DNA of 64,000 bases from Burkholderiales bacterium PBB3 (GCA_002256115.1 NKIK01000004.1:62001-126000); one strand, 5' to 3'. Shown: positions 1 through 8,923, numbered from the stretch's first letter. Notes: a model not told the origin generated them from the letters alone. Numbers and translations are program-made.

Positions 1-169
1 AACCATGAACAGTAGGATGCCTTACTCTGCTTAGCGCGCTCGCAACCCAAGGTTTTTGCAAGCCCTACGCTTGCCCATGACTCTGTAAATCCCCAGCGAA
101 CCGCGCCGTTGCTACTTGGGGTCACGCAAGACGCACAATTCAGGCCCGACTCCACATTTCCCGCCACTT

Positions 170-547
170 ATGAAAACGCTTCTCATCCAATTGCAAGCAC
201 TAGAGGTCGAGCTGCACCACCCCGGCGTTCGGTGTGATCGCAACCGGCTGGAGGCACTGCTGCATTCCGAGTTTCATGAGGTGGGTCGATCGGGCCGCGC
301 TTACTCGCGCGCGACCATCGTCAACTACCTGTGTGCGCAGGAGTCACAGCCTGCGGTGGCCTCGGATAGTTTCACGGTAACTGAATTGGCGGCAGGGGTC
401 GCCCTGCTCACCTACCGTTCTGCCCACATCGGGCCAGACAAAACTTTGTCCACCCACACCCTGCGATCTTCGGTTTGGGTCAAGACCGGCGTGGGTTGGC
501 AGCTTCGCTATCACCAAGGCACCGTTGCTGCACAGGCATGGTGTTAA
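170..547 (+). CDS. NTF2/SnoaL-like DUF4440-type protein
   Basis: A 125-residue soluble protein resembling the DUF4440 branch of the NTF2-like fold: an N-terminal helical part (LIQLQALEVELHHPGVR) with an EFHEVGRSGR segment, and a C-terminal strand region ending with SSVWVKTGVGWQLRYHQGT. In this family such strands close a cone-shaped barrel that often binds small ligands; the substrate is unknown. I chose the ATG at 170 over an in-frame TTG at 116 because the conserved part begins at MKTLLIQLQ and the upstream extension is proline-rich and unlike the family. Neither start has a clear Shine-Dalgarno sequence. It lies 35 bp upstream of the ccdAB pair, on the same strand, with no obvious functional link. 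Confidence 0.75.
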   Translation: MKTLLIQLQALEVELHHPGVRCDRNRLEALLHSEFHEVGRSGRAYSRATIVNYLCAQESQPAVASDSFTVTELAAGVALLTYRSAHIGPDKTLSTHTLRSSVWVKTGVGWQLRYHQGTVAAQAWC

Positions 548-582
548 AGTATGCGCACCAATCAATGCGCATCGATACACCC

Positions 583-855
583 ATGCCAACCATTCAGCCT
601 GAAACTAAAAATAAGCTGCCCCGTAACCGCCCATTGGCAAAGCGGGCCACCAACTTGAGCTTGAGTGCCGACGTTCTGGATGCCGCCAAGGCACTGCAGA
701 TCAACGTTTCCCAGGCATGTGATAACTATCTGCGCGAGTTGGTTCGGCGCGAACAGACAGACCGCTGGCGCACAGAGCATGCAGATTTCATTGCGGCGTA
801 CAACGCCAGCATCGAAACAGAAGGGCTGCCGTTGGACGAGTGGAGAACTTTTTAA
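583..855 (+). CDS. ccdA: CcdA-family antitoxin
   Basis: A 90-residue antitoxin of the CcdA family (type II toxin-antitoxin). The basic N-terminal third with the segment ATNLSLSADVLDAAKAL fits a ribbon-helix-helix DNA-binding region that would autoregulate the operon. The acidic C-terminal tail ending in LPLDEWRTF fits the disordered part that wraps the toxin. An in-frame ATG at 565 would add six residues; I prefer 583 because the protein then has the usual CcdA length. The stop codon overlaps the toxin start as TAATG, so the two genes are translationally coupled, the normal order for ccdAB. Confidence 0.88.
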   Translation: MPTIQPETKNKLPRNRPLAKRATNLSLSADVLDAAKALQINVSQACDNYLRELVRREQTDRWRTEHADFIAAYNASIETEGLPLDEWRTF

Positions 856-1172
856 TGGCCCGGTTCGACGTCTACCCCAATCCTGGAGCCCATAGCGGCA
901 CCACACCCTTTTTGCTAGACGTGCAAAGCGACTTGCTCGACGGGCTGGACAGCCGAATGGTGATCCCACTGCGGGGCCTGGAGCAATTCGCCAAGGTCAA
1001 ACTCCCCACGCGGCTAACGCCGGTGTTCCAAATTAACGGCAAGGATTACCTTTTGGAAACCCCCAAGATGGCAGCCGTTCCGAGTCGCATTCTCAAAAAC
1101 CTGGTGACCTCTCTATCTGCGCAGCAAGATCAGATCACCCATGCCTTGGATTTCCTGTTCCAAGGGTTTTGA
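855..1172 (+). CDS. ccdB: CcdB-family toxin (gyrase poison family)
   Basis: A 105-residue protein close to the usual CcdB length. It shows the family segments FLLDVQSDLLDGL, RMVIPL and a C-terminal helix ending DFLFQGF. F-plasmid CcdB traps DNA gyrase on DNA, and its last three residues (Trp-Gly-Ile) contact GyrA. Here the Trp position is Gln, so gyrase poisoning cannot be assumed. The ATG overlaps the ccdA stop, giving a compact two-gene module. There is no plasmid or phage gene next to it, so it appears to be a chromosomal module. Downstream, 76 bp separate it from the M3 peptidase. Confidence 0.88.
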   Translation: MARFDVYPNPGAHSGTTPFLLDVQSDLLDGLDSRMVIPLRGLEQFAKVKLPTRLTPVFQINGKDYLLETPKMAAVPSRILKNLVTSLSAQQDQITHALDFLFQGF

Positions 1173-1248
1173 CACACGCCAAGACCGCTATCCCTCAATG
1201 GGATAATTTCCGCCACCCCACTTCCACGATCTCACAAGGACACCCACC

Positions 1249-3138
1249 ATGCACGCAGCGCAAAACCTGTTCGACACCCTGAACACCGACTACCTGGCCG
1301 TTCACAAGACCAAAGAAGACCTGTTTTGGGACACCTATATGGCCGTGTCCGATGACCACGCCGGCTTTGCCCGCGCAGAAGAGGCCTATAAAAACTTTAT
1401 CTCCGACCCCGCGCGCTTGGCCCAAGTGCGTGAAGCCTTGGCGGGCTTGAAGGATGTGCCCGAGAGCGCCGAGAAAGCCGCGCTACAGCAAGGCCTGCAA
1501 GGCTGGCTGGCCTTGTTTGAATGCAATATCGTTGACAGCGATGAAGCCCGCCGCCTGATGGGTGAGCTGATCGCGCAAGAGTCCGCCCTCTTTGGCAAGC
1601 GCAGCAAGCTGGTGATGCACCACACCAACGAAGCTGGTGCGCGCGAAGAGGCAACGCTGAGCATGCTGAGCACCAACTTGGGAACTAACCCCAATGAGGC
1701 GGCACGCCAAAGTTCGCTGGATGCACTGCTCGGTCTGGAGCAGTGGGTGCTGGACAACGGCTTTCTGGATATTGTGAAAACCCGCAACGCCTTCGCCCGC
1801 GCGCAAGGGTTTGACAATTACTTTGAATACAAGGTGCGCAAGAACGAACAGATGTCGGGCGACCAGCTGTTTGCCATCCTGGACGACTTTGAGGCGCGTA
1901 CACGCGATGCCAACCAGCGCGGTCTCGATGGCCTGGTGGCCGAGCACGGCGCCGATGCCACCCAGGGCCGCAATTTGCGTTTTTACATGAGCGGTGATGT
2001 GACCCGCCAATGCGACCCCTACCTGCCCTTTGCCAAGGGTTTGCAACGCTGGGTCGATAGCTTCCGCCGCCTCGGCATCACCTACCGTGGTGCCACTATG
2101 CAGCTTGATTTGCTGGAGCGCAAGGGCAAATACCAAAATGGCTTTTGCCATGGCCCTATACCTTCGTACTTTGACAAGAACGGCCAGTGGGTGGCAGGGC
2201 AAATCAACTTCACAGCCGAGGCCAAACCCGACCAGGTGGGCAGCGGCGCACGCGCCATCAACACCCTGTTCCACGAAGGCGGGCACGCGGCCCACTTTGC
2301 CAATGTGACGCAAAACTCGCCCTGCTTCTCGCAGGAGTTTGCGCCCACCTCCATGGCCTATGCCGAAACGCAGTCCATGTTTTGCGACAGCCTGCTGGAC
2401 GATGCCGACTGGCTCAAGCGCTACGCCACCGATGCCCAAGGTGAGCCGATGCCCGATGCACTTATTCGCACCCGGATTGAGTCGCGACAGCCATTCGCCG
2501 CCTACAACGAGCGTTGCGCTCTGGTGGTACCCTACTTTGAACGCGCGCTTTACCGCCTGAGCGATGCCGGACGCACACCGCAAGCGGTTTTGCAATTGGC
2601 ACGCGAAAGCGAACTGCGCATCCTGGGCGCTTCACCTGCACCTCGTCCATTGCTAGCGATCCCACACTTGCTGAACCAGGAATCTGCCGCTGCCTACCAC
2701 GGCTACCTGCTGGCCAACATGGCGGTCTACCAAACCCGCGCCTACTTTGAGCGCACCTACGGGTACCTGACCGACAACCCGGCTATTGGCCCCGCCTTGG
2801 CCCAGCACTACTGGGCACGCGGCAATGGCATGACCCATGACCAGACCCTGGTGAGCCTGACCGGCGAATCCTTTAACCCGCGTTATCTGGCCGACGAGTG
2901 CAACCAGACCCCTGCGCAGGCGTGGGCCACGGCGCAGGCCAGCATAGACGCCGCCGCCAAGCGCCCTCTGGCCGAGGACAGCAGCACCAGCCTGGATGCG
3001 GTGATTCGCATCGTGCACGGCGCGCAGGTGCTGGCCGATAACACGGAGTCAGACGACGCCATGTGTCGCAACTTTGAGGCTTGGGTGGGTGCCAACTTTG
3101 CATTGCCTGCAGAAGCCGCAACGGCCGTAGCGGCGTAA
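1249..3138 (+). CDS. M3-family zinc metallopeptidase (oligopeptidase)
   Basis: A 629-residue cytoplasmic peptidase of clan MA, family M3. The zinc site is visible as FHEGGHAAHF (HEXXH, His342, Glu343 and His346), with the downstream helix YAETQSM supplying the third ligand, Glu at about residue 373. Family members degrade short peptides in a deep channel. No signal peptide is seen. The length is slightly below that of oligopeptidase A, and the N-terminus differs, so it belongs to another M3 branch. The start ATG has AAGGA about 10 bases upstream. YdcF follows after 7 bp and may be cotranscribed. Confidence 0.9.
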   Translation: MHAAQNLFDTLNTDYLAVHKTKEDLFWDTYMAVSDDHAGFARAEEAYKNFISDPARLAQVREALAGLKDVPESAEKAALQQGLQGWLALFECNIVDSDEARRLMGELIAQESALFGKRSKLVMHHTNEAGAREEATLSMLSTNLGTNPNEAARQSSLDALLGLEQWVLDNGFLDIVKTRNAFARAQGFDNYFEYKVRKNEQMSGDQLFAILDDFEARTRDANQRGLDGLVAEHGADATQGRNLRFYMSGDVTRQCDPYLPFAKGLQRWVDSFRRLGITYRGATMQLDLLERKGKYQNGFCHGPIPSYFDKNGQWVAGQINFTAEAKPDQVGSGARAINTLFHEGGHAAHFANVTQNSPCFSQEFAPTSMAYAETQSMFCDSLLDDADWLKRYATDAQGEPMPDALIRTRIESRQPFAAYNERCALVVPYFERALYRLSDAGRTPQAVLQLARESELRILGASPAPRPLLAIPHLLNQESAAAYHGYLLANMAVYQTRAYFERTYGYLTDNPAIGPALAQHYWARGNGMTHDQTLVSLTGESFNPRYLADECNQTPAQAWATAQASIDAAAKRPLAEDSSTSLDAVIRIVHGAQVLADNTESDDAMCRNFEAWVGANFALPAEAATAVAA

Positions 3139-3145
3139 CAGCCAG

Positions 3146-3916
3146 GTGTTTTTCTTAGGCAAAGTTCTGGGGCTCATCACCCAGCCGCTGGTTTGGGTGG
3201 CGGCGCTGCTGTTGTTGGGTTTACTCACATTGCAGCGCAAACCGCGCCTGGGCCGTGGACTGGTCATGGGCGCGCTGGCGATGCTGCTGATGATGGGCTG
3301 GCTGCCGCTTCCCGACCTGGGCCTGCGCGCGCTAGAGGGCCGCTATACCGAGATCGCTCCCCATGCCGATTTGTCTGGCTATGCGGGCGTGGTGTTGTTG
3401 GGTGGAGCCATGGGCTCTGGCAATGTGGCGCAAGCCCACAGCCAGCCGGTGGTGAACGATGCAGCCGAGCGCATGTCGGCCACTGCCGCCATCGTGCTGC
3501 GCTACCCCAACTTGCCGGTCATCTTCACCGGTGGAGAAGGCGCACTCTTGGGCACCGGCCCCAACGAAGCAGACCGGGCCCAAGTGTTTTTTGACAGCCT
3601 GGGCATTGCGACCAATCGGGTGCGCTATGAATCAGCATCGCGTAACACCTATGAAAACGCCATCCTCACCGCGCAAATGCCGGGAGTGAATAAGACGGAG
3701 AAATGGCTCCTGCTCACATCCGCCTGGCACATGCCGCGCTCCATGGCCACCTTTGAAAAAGCCGGTTGGAATGTGACCGCTTACCCGGTGGACTACCGCA
3801 CGGGAGCCAGCACGCCCTGGACCGACTATGACTTGCTAGCTGGGTCTGATCATTGGCAAATACTGTTGCATGAAGTGGTTGGCATGCTCGCCTATCGCCT
3901 GACTGGGAGGCTTTAA
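3146..3916 (+). CDS. YdcF/ElyC-like DUF218 membrane protein
   Basis: A 256-residue protein with two N-terminal transmembrane segments (residues about 8-26 and 35-55) followed by a DUF218 domain facing the periplasm. Recognisable parts are GVVLLGG, the FTGGEGALLGTG loop, ESASRNTYENA and LLTSAWHMPRS. Homologues such as ElyC act on envelope or undecaprenyl-linked processes, but the exact reaction is not settled. The start is a GTG 7 bp after the M3 peptidase stop and lacks a strong ribosome binding site, suggesting coupling. The gene is convergent with the CorC-type gene, and a large hairpin lies between them. Confidence 0.82.
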   Translation: MFFLGKVLGLITQPLVWVAALLLLGLLTLQRKPRLGRGLVMGALAMLLMMGWLPLPDLGLRALEGRYTEIAPHADLSGYAGVVLLGGAMGSGNVAQAHSQPVVNDAAERMSATAAIVLRYPNLPVIFTGGEGALLGTGPNEADRAQVFFDSLGIATNRVRYESASRNTYENAILTAQMPGVNKTEKWLLLTSAWHMPRSMATFEKAGWNVTAYPVDYRTGASTPWTDYDLLAGSDHWQILLHEVVGMLAYRLTGRL

Positions 3917-3941
3917 CGTCTCTTGCTAACACGCGAAAGCC

Positions 3942-4023
3942 TGGGCGGCAAAGCGTTTTGCTCCGTGTCCCCCGCCCGCTGCGCGGGCTCCTCCTTTACC
4001 TGCGCAAAACGCTTTGCCACCCA
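3942..4023. repeat. Hairpin repeat family A, copy 1
   Basis: Two 20-base arms (3942-3961 and 4004-4023) pair at 19 of 20 positions around a 42-base loop with a smaller internal hairpin (GCCCGC/GCGGGC). The loop, read on the minus strand, contains GGTAAAGGAGGAGCCCG, which is conserved in the copies at 12443 and 43678. It lies between the convergent 3' ends of ydcF and the CorC-type gene, so a bidirectional terminator role is plausible, although there is no T-tract. Confidence 0.8.
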
Positions 4024-4032
4024 AGCTCCCGC

Positions 4033-5352
4033 TTAAGCGTCTGCGTGAGCGTGCTGTACATGTACCGCCCCGCGCGCCAGTACCTTATCAATCCGCCGGC
4101 CTTCTAGCGCCGTGATTTCAAACTCCCAGTTTTCGCAAACGATGCGCTCACCCTCAGCTGGCAAATGCCCACTGATGGCCATCAACAAACCCGCCAGCGT
4201 GTTGTAGCGGCCCCGGTCTTCGTCGGGCAACTCATCCATATCCAAACGGGCCTTCAGCTCGCCCACTGGCATCAGGCCGTCCAGCTCCCACGAGCCATCG
4301 GGCATCAACGTGGCCCAGGCTTCGGTTTGCAGATTGGGTTGCAATTCACCGGTAATGGCTTCCAGCAAATCGTGCGGCGTCAGCAGGCCCTGCAAGTCAC
4401 CGTATTCGTCCACCACAAACACCATGCGCGCCGACTGGGTGCGAAACTGCTCGATCAGCTCCATCACGCTCAGCGTCTCAGGCACATAGGTGGCGGGCTC
4501 CACTGCCGACTCAATCGTCTGCACATGGCCCACACCCAGTTGCAGCAAATGTCCGACGCTGATGATGCCGACCACCTGCTCCAATGAGCCCCGGCACACG
4601 GGGTACCACGAGTGCGAGCCCTTGGCACCACCCGCACTGGCTTTGGCAAGGCACTGGGCCACGGTGCTATCGGCGTCCAGCCATTCAATATCGGCCCGCG
4701 GCAGCATGATGGAGGTGAGCGGCCTGTCATCCAGATGGAACACATTGCGCACCATTTGGTGCTCGTGCTGCTCAATGATGCCGGCGTCCACGCCCTCTTC
4801 CAGGCTGGCCGAGATTTCTTCTTCGGTCACGGCGCGGTTATCGGTCACGTCAATGCGCAGCAGCTTCAGCATGCCATGCGTGCACACCGACAGCAGGCGC
4901 ACAAAGGGCTTGGCACCAATGGCCACCCAGGTCATAGGCCGCGACACCCAACGCGCCACCAACTCCGGGTACAACTGACCGATGCGCTTGGGCACCAGCT
5001 CGCCAAACAGAATGGTCACAAAGGTAATGATGGTGACCACAATGGCCGTGGCAGAGACTTCAGCAGCGCGCTCAGAAATAGGCAAGCTCGCTTGCAGCCA
5101 GGCGGCCAGACCCGCGCTAAACGCTGCCTCGCCCACAATGCCGTTGAGCATGCCAATCGAAGTAATGCCCACCTGTACCGACGACAAAAACTGCGTGGGG
5201 TTCTTCAGCAGCTCCAGCGCCGCCTGCGCCCCCTTGTCGCCGGACTCTGCCATGGTGTGCAAACGCACTTTGCGGCTGGCCGTCAGCGCCAACTCAGACA
5301 TGGCGAAAGCGCCATTGAGTAGCGTGAGCAAAATGATCAGAAAAATTTCCAT
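4033..5352 (-). CDS. CNNM/CorC-family membrane protein with CBS pair
   Basis: A 439-residue inner membrane protein. Residues about 1-190 form the DUF21/CNNM transmembrane region (MEIFLIILLTLLNGAFAMSE start and several hydrophobic segments). Residues about 200-330 carry a CBS pair that usually binds adenine nucleotides, and residues about 345-430 form the CorC_HlyC domain. Such proteins are linked to magnesium or cobalt efflux; older annotation calls them hemolysins, which is misleading. The gene is monocistronic and diverges from apaH, with 23 bp between the two start codons. Confidence 0.9.
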   Translation of the reverse strand: MEIFLIILLTLLNGAFAMSELALTASRKVRLHTMAESGDKGAQAALELLKNPTQFLSSVQVGITSIGMLNGIVGEAAFSAGLAAWLQASLPISERAAEVSATAIVVTIITFVTILFGELVPKRIGQLYPELVARWVSRPMTWVAIGAKPFVRLLSVCTHGMLKLLRIDVTDNRAVTEEEISASLEEGVDAGIIEQHEHQMVRNVFHLDDRPLTSIMLPRADIEWLDADSTVAQCLAKASAGGAKGSHSWYPVCRGSLEQVVGIISVGHLLQLGVGHVQTIESAVEPATYVPETLSVMELIEQFRTQSARMVFVVDEYGDLQGLLTPHDLLEAITGELQPNLQTEAWATLMPDGSWELDGLMPVGELKARLDMDELPDEDRGRYNTLAGLLMAISGHLPAEGERIVCENWEFEITALEGRRIDKVLARGAVHVQHAHADA

Positions 5353-5375
5353 GGAACCCGAGGCAGAATGAAGCT

Positions 5376-6233
5376 ATGGCAATGTACCTTATTGGCGATG
5401 TGCAAGGCTGCGATACCCCTCTGCAACGTCTGCTCGACGCGATAGCGTTCTCCCCCAGCCGCGACACAATTTTCCTTTTGGGCGACCTGGTGAACCGCGG
5501 CCCCCAAAGCGACGCCGTATTGCGCCGCCTGATGGCCTATGGGAGCAGCGCGCGCTGCCTGCTCGGCAACCACGACCTGCACTTGCTGGCCGTGGCCCAC
5601 GGCGTGCGCAAGCCGCACCGCAACGACACGCTGGACTGCATTTTGCAAGCACCCGACCGCGCCGTCCTGCTGGGTTGGCTGCAACAGCAGCATCTGGCGC
5701 TGGAGCTAGTTACACCCCAGACGCGTTGGCTGATGGTGCACGCCGGGGTGCTGCCGCAATGGACTGCCACGCAAACCCTGACGCTGGCGGCAGAGGTCGA
5801 GGCCCTGCTGCGCGGCCCGCAAGCACTGGATTTTTTCCAACAGATGTATGGCAATACCCCCGACCGCTGGAACGAGGACTTGCTGGGCATGGACCGGCTG
5901 CGGGTGGTGGTGAATGCGCTGACCCGGCTGCGCTTTTGCAGTGCCGACGGCGTGATGGAGTTTGAAACCAAAGAAGGCGCTGGCACCGCACCGGCAGGCT
6001 ACATGCCTTGGTTTGATGCGCCGGGCCGCCAAACCCAGGACTGCACCCTGGCGTTTGGGCATTGGTCCACCTTGGGCTGGCTGGGCCGCAGCGATGTGTT
6101 CTCGCTGGACAGTGGCTGTGTGTGGGGCGGCTGCCTGACGGCGCTGGAGATCAGCGCAGGAACCAATATGGCCGCACCGCAACGCCATGAGGTGCACTGC
6201 GAGGCAGCACAAACGCCGGGCAAAGATGTTTGA
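5376..6233 (+). CDS. apaH: Symmetrical diadenosine tetraphosphatase ApaH
   Basis: A 285-residue metallophosphatase that hydrolyses Ap4A to two ADP; the family also acts in decapping of Np4-capped RNA. The calcineurin-like motifs are clear: GDVQGC near residue 7, GDLVNRGP near residue 37 and GNHDLH near residue 66. The ATG at 5376 (MAMYLIGDVQG) is preferred; a second ATG two codons later is also possible. The gene is divergent from the CorC-type gene and convergent with the helicase gene; a dispersed repeat occupies the short space after it. Confidence 0.95.
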   Translation: MAMYLIGDVQGCDTPLQRLLDAIAFSPSRDTIFLLGDLVNRGPQSDAVLRRLMAYGSSARCLLGNHDLHLLAVAHGVRKPHRNDTLDCILQAPDRAVLLGWLQQQHLALELVTPQTRWLMVHAGVLPQWTATQTLTLAAEVEALLRGPQALDFFQQMYGNTPDRWNEDLLGMDRLRVVVNALTRLRFCSADGVMEFETKEGAGTAPAGYMPWFDAPGRQTQDCTLAFGHWSTLGWLGRSDVFSLDSGCVWGGCLTALEISAGTNMAAPQRHEVHCEAAQTPGKDV

Positions 6234-6253
6234 GCCCGAATACCGCTTGCTGC

Positions 6254-6305
6254 AAAATAAGTAGCTGCTCCCGCACTATCCATGGGCTCTATGGCCCATT
6301 TGACT
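6254..6305 (+). repeat. Dispersed 55-bp repeat, copy R1
   Basis: This copy carries the conserved core GCTGCTCCCGCACTATCCA followed by a GGGC...GGCCCATTTG right half. It fills the gap between the convergent apaH and rhlE genes and ends two bases before the rhlE stop codon. Other copies are R2-R11 in this list. Confidence 0.9.
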
Positions 6306-6306
6306 A

Positions 6307-7902
6307 CTATTCAGTCTTAAAAAGCGCCGCAACTTTGCGCTTGGGCTTGATATTGGCTGAAATACCGCGGTTGGCCGGCCGTGCGCTGGCTTCCCAGGAG
6401 GGCATGGCGGCTACATCAGCTGCGGCAGGCTCTTCATAAGGCTTGTCAAAGAACGGATCGCGTGGGGCCTGCGCAGGGCGCGAATACTCACGGCGTGGCG
6501 CGCGTGGGGTGCTGTCGTCACGCGGGCCACGGCTTTCTGTACGCCCCTCGCTACGGCCACCTTGGCGTCCTTCATTGCGACCACCGCTGCGGCCGTTATC
6601 ACCACCACCCGATTCGCCACGGTTTTCGTCCTGCGCATACATGCGGCGGCCATCGTTGATACGGCCTTGCTTGCGGATGTCCGGACTGTCTTCGTCAAAC
6701 TCAATGGCTTCGAGGTCGATCTTGGTCTTGATCAACTTCTCAATATCAGCCAGCAGGCGTGCATCGTTGCCACCGCCGACAAAGGTCACGGCCAAGCCAG
6801 CAGCGCCAGCGCGGCCGGTACGGCCAATGCGGTGCACATAGTCTTCGGCGTTGAACGGGATGTCAAAGTTGAACACGGCAGGCACATCTTTGATGTCCAG
6901 TCCGCGCGCGGCCACATCGGTACATACCAGCAAATCCACTTCGCCCTTTTTGAAGGACTCTAGTGCCTTCAGACGCTCGTCCTGGCTCTTGTCGCCGTGC
7001 AGGGCGGCCGTCTTCAGGCCTTCGTGCTCCAAAGAGCGAGCCAGGCGGGCGCAACCGAGTTTGCTGTTCACAAATACGAAGGCCTGCTTCATGCCACGGG
7101 TCTTCAGAATCTGGTGCAGCGCGTGGCGCTTACCGTCTTCAGGCACGCTGTAAAAGTGCTGCTCCACCGTCGACGCGGTGGCGTTGGAGCGCGCCGTTTC
7201 AATCGTCACCGGGTTTTGCAGGTAGCTATTGGCCAGGCGCTTGATCTCAGGGGAGAACGTGGCCGAGAACAGCAGCGTAGTGCGCTGCTTGGGCAGGTGC
7301 GACAGGATGCGCTGCAAATCGGGCAAGAAACCGATGTCGAGCATGCGGTCGGCTTCGTCCAGCACCACATATTCCACCTGGTTCAACACCGCGTTTTTGG
7401 CTTCGATGTGATCCAGCAGGCGGCCGGGCGTGGCAACCAAAATTTCAACGCCCTTTTTCAGCTCCAGGGTCTGGGGCTTCATGTCCATACCGCCAAACAC
7501 CACGGCGCTGCGCAGATTGGTGTACTTGGCATACAGCTTGACCTGCTGGGCCACTTGGTCGGCCAGCTCACGCGTGGGCAGCAGCACCAGGGCGCGCACG
7601 GGGTGGCGCGCGGGCGATGTGGACGGGTTATCGTGCTTCATCATGCGCTGCAGCAGGGGCAGTGCAAAGGCCGCCGTCTTGCCGGTGCCGGTTTGGGCAG
7701 CGCCCATCACGTCCTTGCCAGCCAGCACCACCGGAATGGCCTGGGCCTGGATCGGCGTCATGGTCTCGTAGCCCATTTCGGCCACCGCTTTGGCAATAGG
7801 GTCGGCCAGCTGGAGCTGGGCGAATGCCATGATCGGCGTATCCGCCGTCAACGCATTGGAGTTTGCAGCAGTGGGTGTCAGTTCAGGAATCAAATCGGTC
7901 AT
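6307..7902 (-). CDS. rhlE: DEAD-box RNA helicase, RhlE type
   Basis: A 531-residue ATP-dependent RNA helicase. Seen in order: Q motif around residues 27-50, Walker A AQTGTGKT (about 70-76), PTREL, TPGRL, DEAD, SAT, and in the second RecA lobe TDVAARGLD and HRIGRTGR. The tail (about residues 430-500) is rich in Arg-Gly and Ser-Gly, typical of RNA-binding extensions. Such helicases act in ribosome assembly and RNA decay, often in the cold. The first ATG is at 7902; an internal ATG at 7830 (MAFAQLQLADP) matches the usual RhlE N-terminus and could be the real start. The region just upstream can fold into a three-way junction. Confidence 0.93.
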   Translation of the reverse strand: MTDLIPELTPTAANSNALTADTPIMAFAQLQLADPIAKAVAEMGYETMTPIQAQAIPVVLAGKDVMGAAQTGTGKTAAFALPLLQRMMKHDNPSTSPARHPVRALVLLPTRELADQVAQQVKLYAKYTNLRSAVVFGGMDMKPQTLELKKGVEILVATPGRLLDHIEAKNAVLNQVEYVVLDEADRMLDIGFLPDLQRILSHLPKQRTTLLFSATFSPEIKRLANSYLQNPVTIETARSNATASTVEQHFYSVPEDGKRHALHQILKTRGMKQAFVFVNSKLGCARLARSLEHEGLKTAALHGDKSQDERLKALESFKKGEVDLLVCTDVAARGLDIKDVPAVFNFDIPFNAEDYVHRIGRTGRAGAAGLAVTFVGGGNDARLLADIEKLIKTKIDLEAIEFDEDSPDIRKQGRINDGRRMYAQDENRGESGGGDNGRSGGRNEGRQGGRSEGRTESRGPRDDSTPRAPRREYSRPAQAPRDPFFDKPYEEPAAADVAAMPSWEASARPANRGISANIKPKRKVAALFKTE

Positions 7903-7911
7903 GCATAGCCA

Positions 7912-7966
7912 GGGTTTGCGCTATCGATCCGATAGCAGGTCGCCCCTAAGGTACTGGGGCAAACCC
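7912..7966 (-). promoter_or_regulatory. Structured leader upstream of rhlE
   Basis: The sequence can form a three-way junction: a closing stem GGGTTT/AAACCC (7912-7917 with 7961-7966), a perfect 7-bp hairpin GCTATCG/CGATAGC with a three-base loop (7920-7936), and a 5-bp hairpin GCCCC/GGGGC with a nine-base loop (7942-7960). On the minus strand it ends ten bases before the helicase ATG, where no Shine-Dalgarno is evident. Helicase and cold-shock genes often have structured leaders. The pairing is read from the sequence; the function is inferred. Confidence 0.45.
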
Positions 7967-8042
7967 GCATTATCCCTTATCCCACGCAAAAGGCCTAGAC
8001 AGGCACACCCATTGGTGGCGGAACGCCCTACCGTCCAGTCTC

Positions 8043-8909
8043 CTAGATTTGGGCCGCCGAAAACGTATCGCAGCGCTTCACACTGCCGTTTTTCAGGCCA
8101 ATATCAAACCAGCGCTGGCGCTGCGCACTGGTGCCGTGGGTAAAACTCTCAGGCACGACGGAGCCGCCGCCGGCGCGCTGCAAGGCGTCATCGCCGATCT
8201 TGGCGGCCGCATTCATGGCCTCTTCCACATCCCCCTGCTCCAGAATCTGGCGCGCCGATTGGGCGTGGTGCGCCCACACCCCGGCAAAACAGTCGGCCTG
8301 CAACTCCAGGCGCACACTCAGCGCGTTGTATTCGGTTTTGCTGACGCGCTGGCGCATCTGGTCCATCTTGCCGCTGATGCCCAGCAGGTTTTGGACATGG
8401 TGGCCGACTTCATGGGCAATCACATAGGCCTGCGCAAAGTCGCCGGGCGCGCCCAAGCGGCTTTTTAGCGTTTGGTAGAAAGCCAGGTCGATATAGACCT
8501 TGCGGTCCGCTGGGCAGTAAAACGGACCCATGGCACTTTGGCCCTGCCCGCACTCAGTCGGTGTACTGCCATCAAAAATGACCAAGGTCGGCTTGGCATA
8601 CGTGGAGCCACCTTTGGTGAAAACATCGGTCCACACGTCTTCGGTATCGGCCAGTATGCGGCGCACAAAAACCGTCATGGGATCGGTCGCAGGGGCCGCA
8701 CGGGTCGGTGCGGGTGCACTGGGCTGGGCATCTCCGCCGCCCAAGATACCCAAAACGGTCATGGGATTTATGCCAAAAAAGTAGGAAGCCACCAAGGCAA
8801 TCACGATGGAACCCAGCCCCAGGCCACGCCCGCCGATGCCACCACCCCCTCCACCGGAACCACGGCGGTCTTCTACATTTTCGGACTCTCGGTTGCCATC
8901 AAGTTTCAT
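8043..8909 (-). CDS. YpfJ-like neutral zinc metallopeptidase family protein
   Basis: A 288-residue protein with a short cytoplasmic, glycine-rich N-terminus, one transmembrane segment (residues about 31-55) and an external domain with the zinc motif HEVGHH at about residues 166-171. The adjacent ELQADCFAGVWAHH helix carries further conserved ligands. It matches the YpfJ/zinc peptidase-like family, whose substrates are not known. The gene lies 14 bp downstream of dcd on the same strand and may share its transcript. Confidence 0.88.
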   Translation of the reverse strand: MKLDGNRESENVEDRRGSGGGGGGIGGRGLGLGSIVIALVASYFFGINPMTVLGILGGGDAQPSAPAPTRAAPATDPMTVFVRRILADTEDVWTDVFTKGGSTYAKPTLVIFDGSTPTECGQGQSAMGPFYCPADRKVYIDLAFYQTLKSRLGAPGDFAQAYVIAHEVGHHVQNLLGISGKMDQMRQRVSKTEYNALSVRLELQADCFAGVWAHHAQSARQILEQGDVEEAMNAAAKIGDDALQRAGGGSVVPESFTHGTSAQRQRWFDIGLKNGSVKRCDTFSAAQI

Positions 8910-8923
8910 GGGGTGCTCCTGGT

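Noticed and set aside
1..115. A gene entering from the left edge
   Set aside because: No frame with a convincing sequence or motif is visible; a minus-strand ATG at position 6 would lead out of the window and cannot be judged.
1169..1207. Sigma-70 promoter TTGACA ... GATAAT before the M3 peptidase gene
   Set aside because: The two hexamers are 27 bases apart, far from the normal 16-18.
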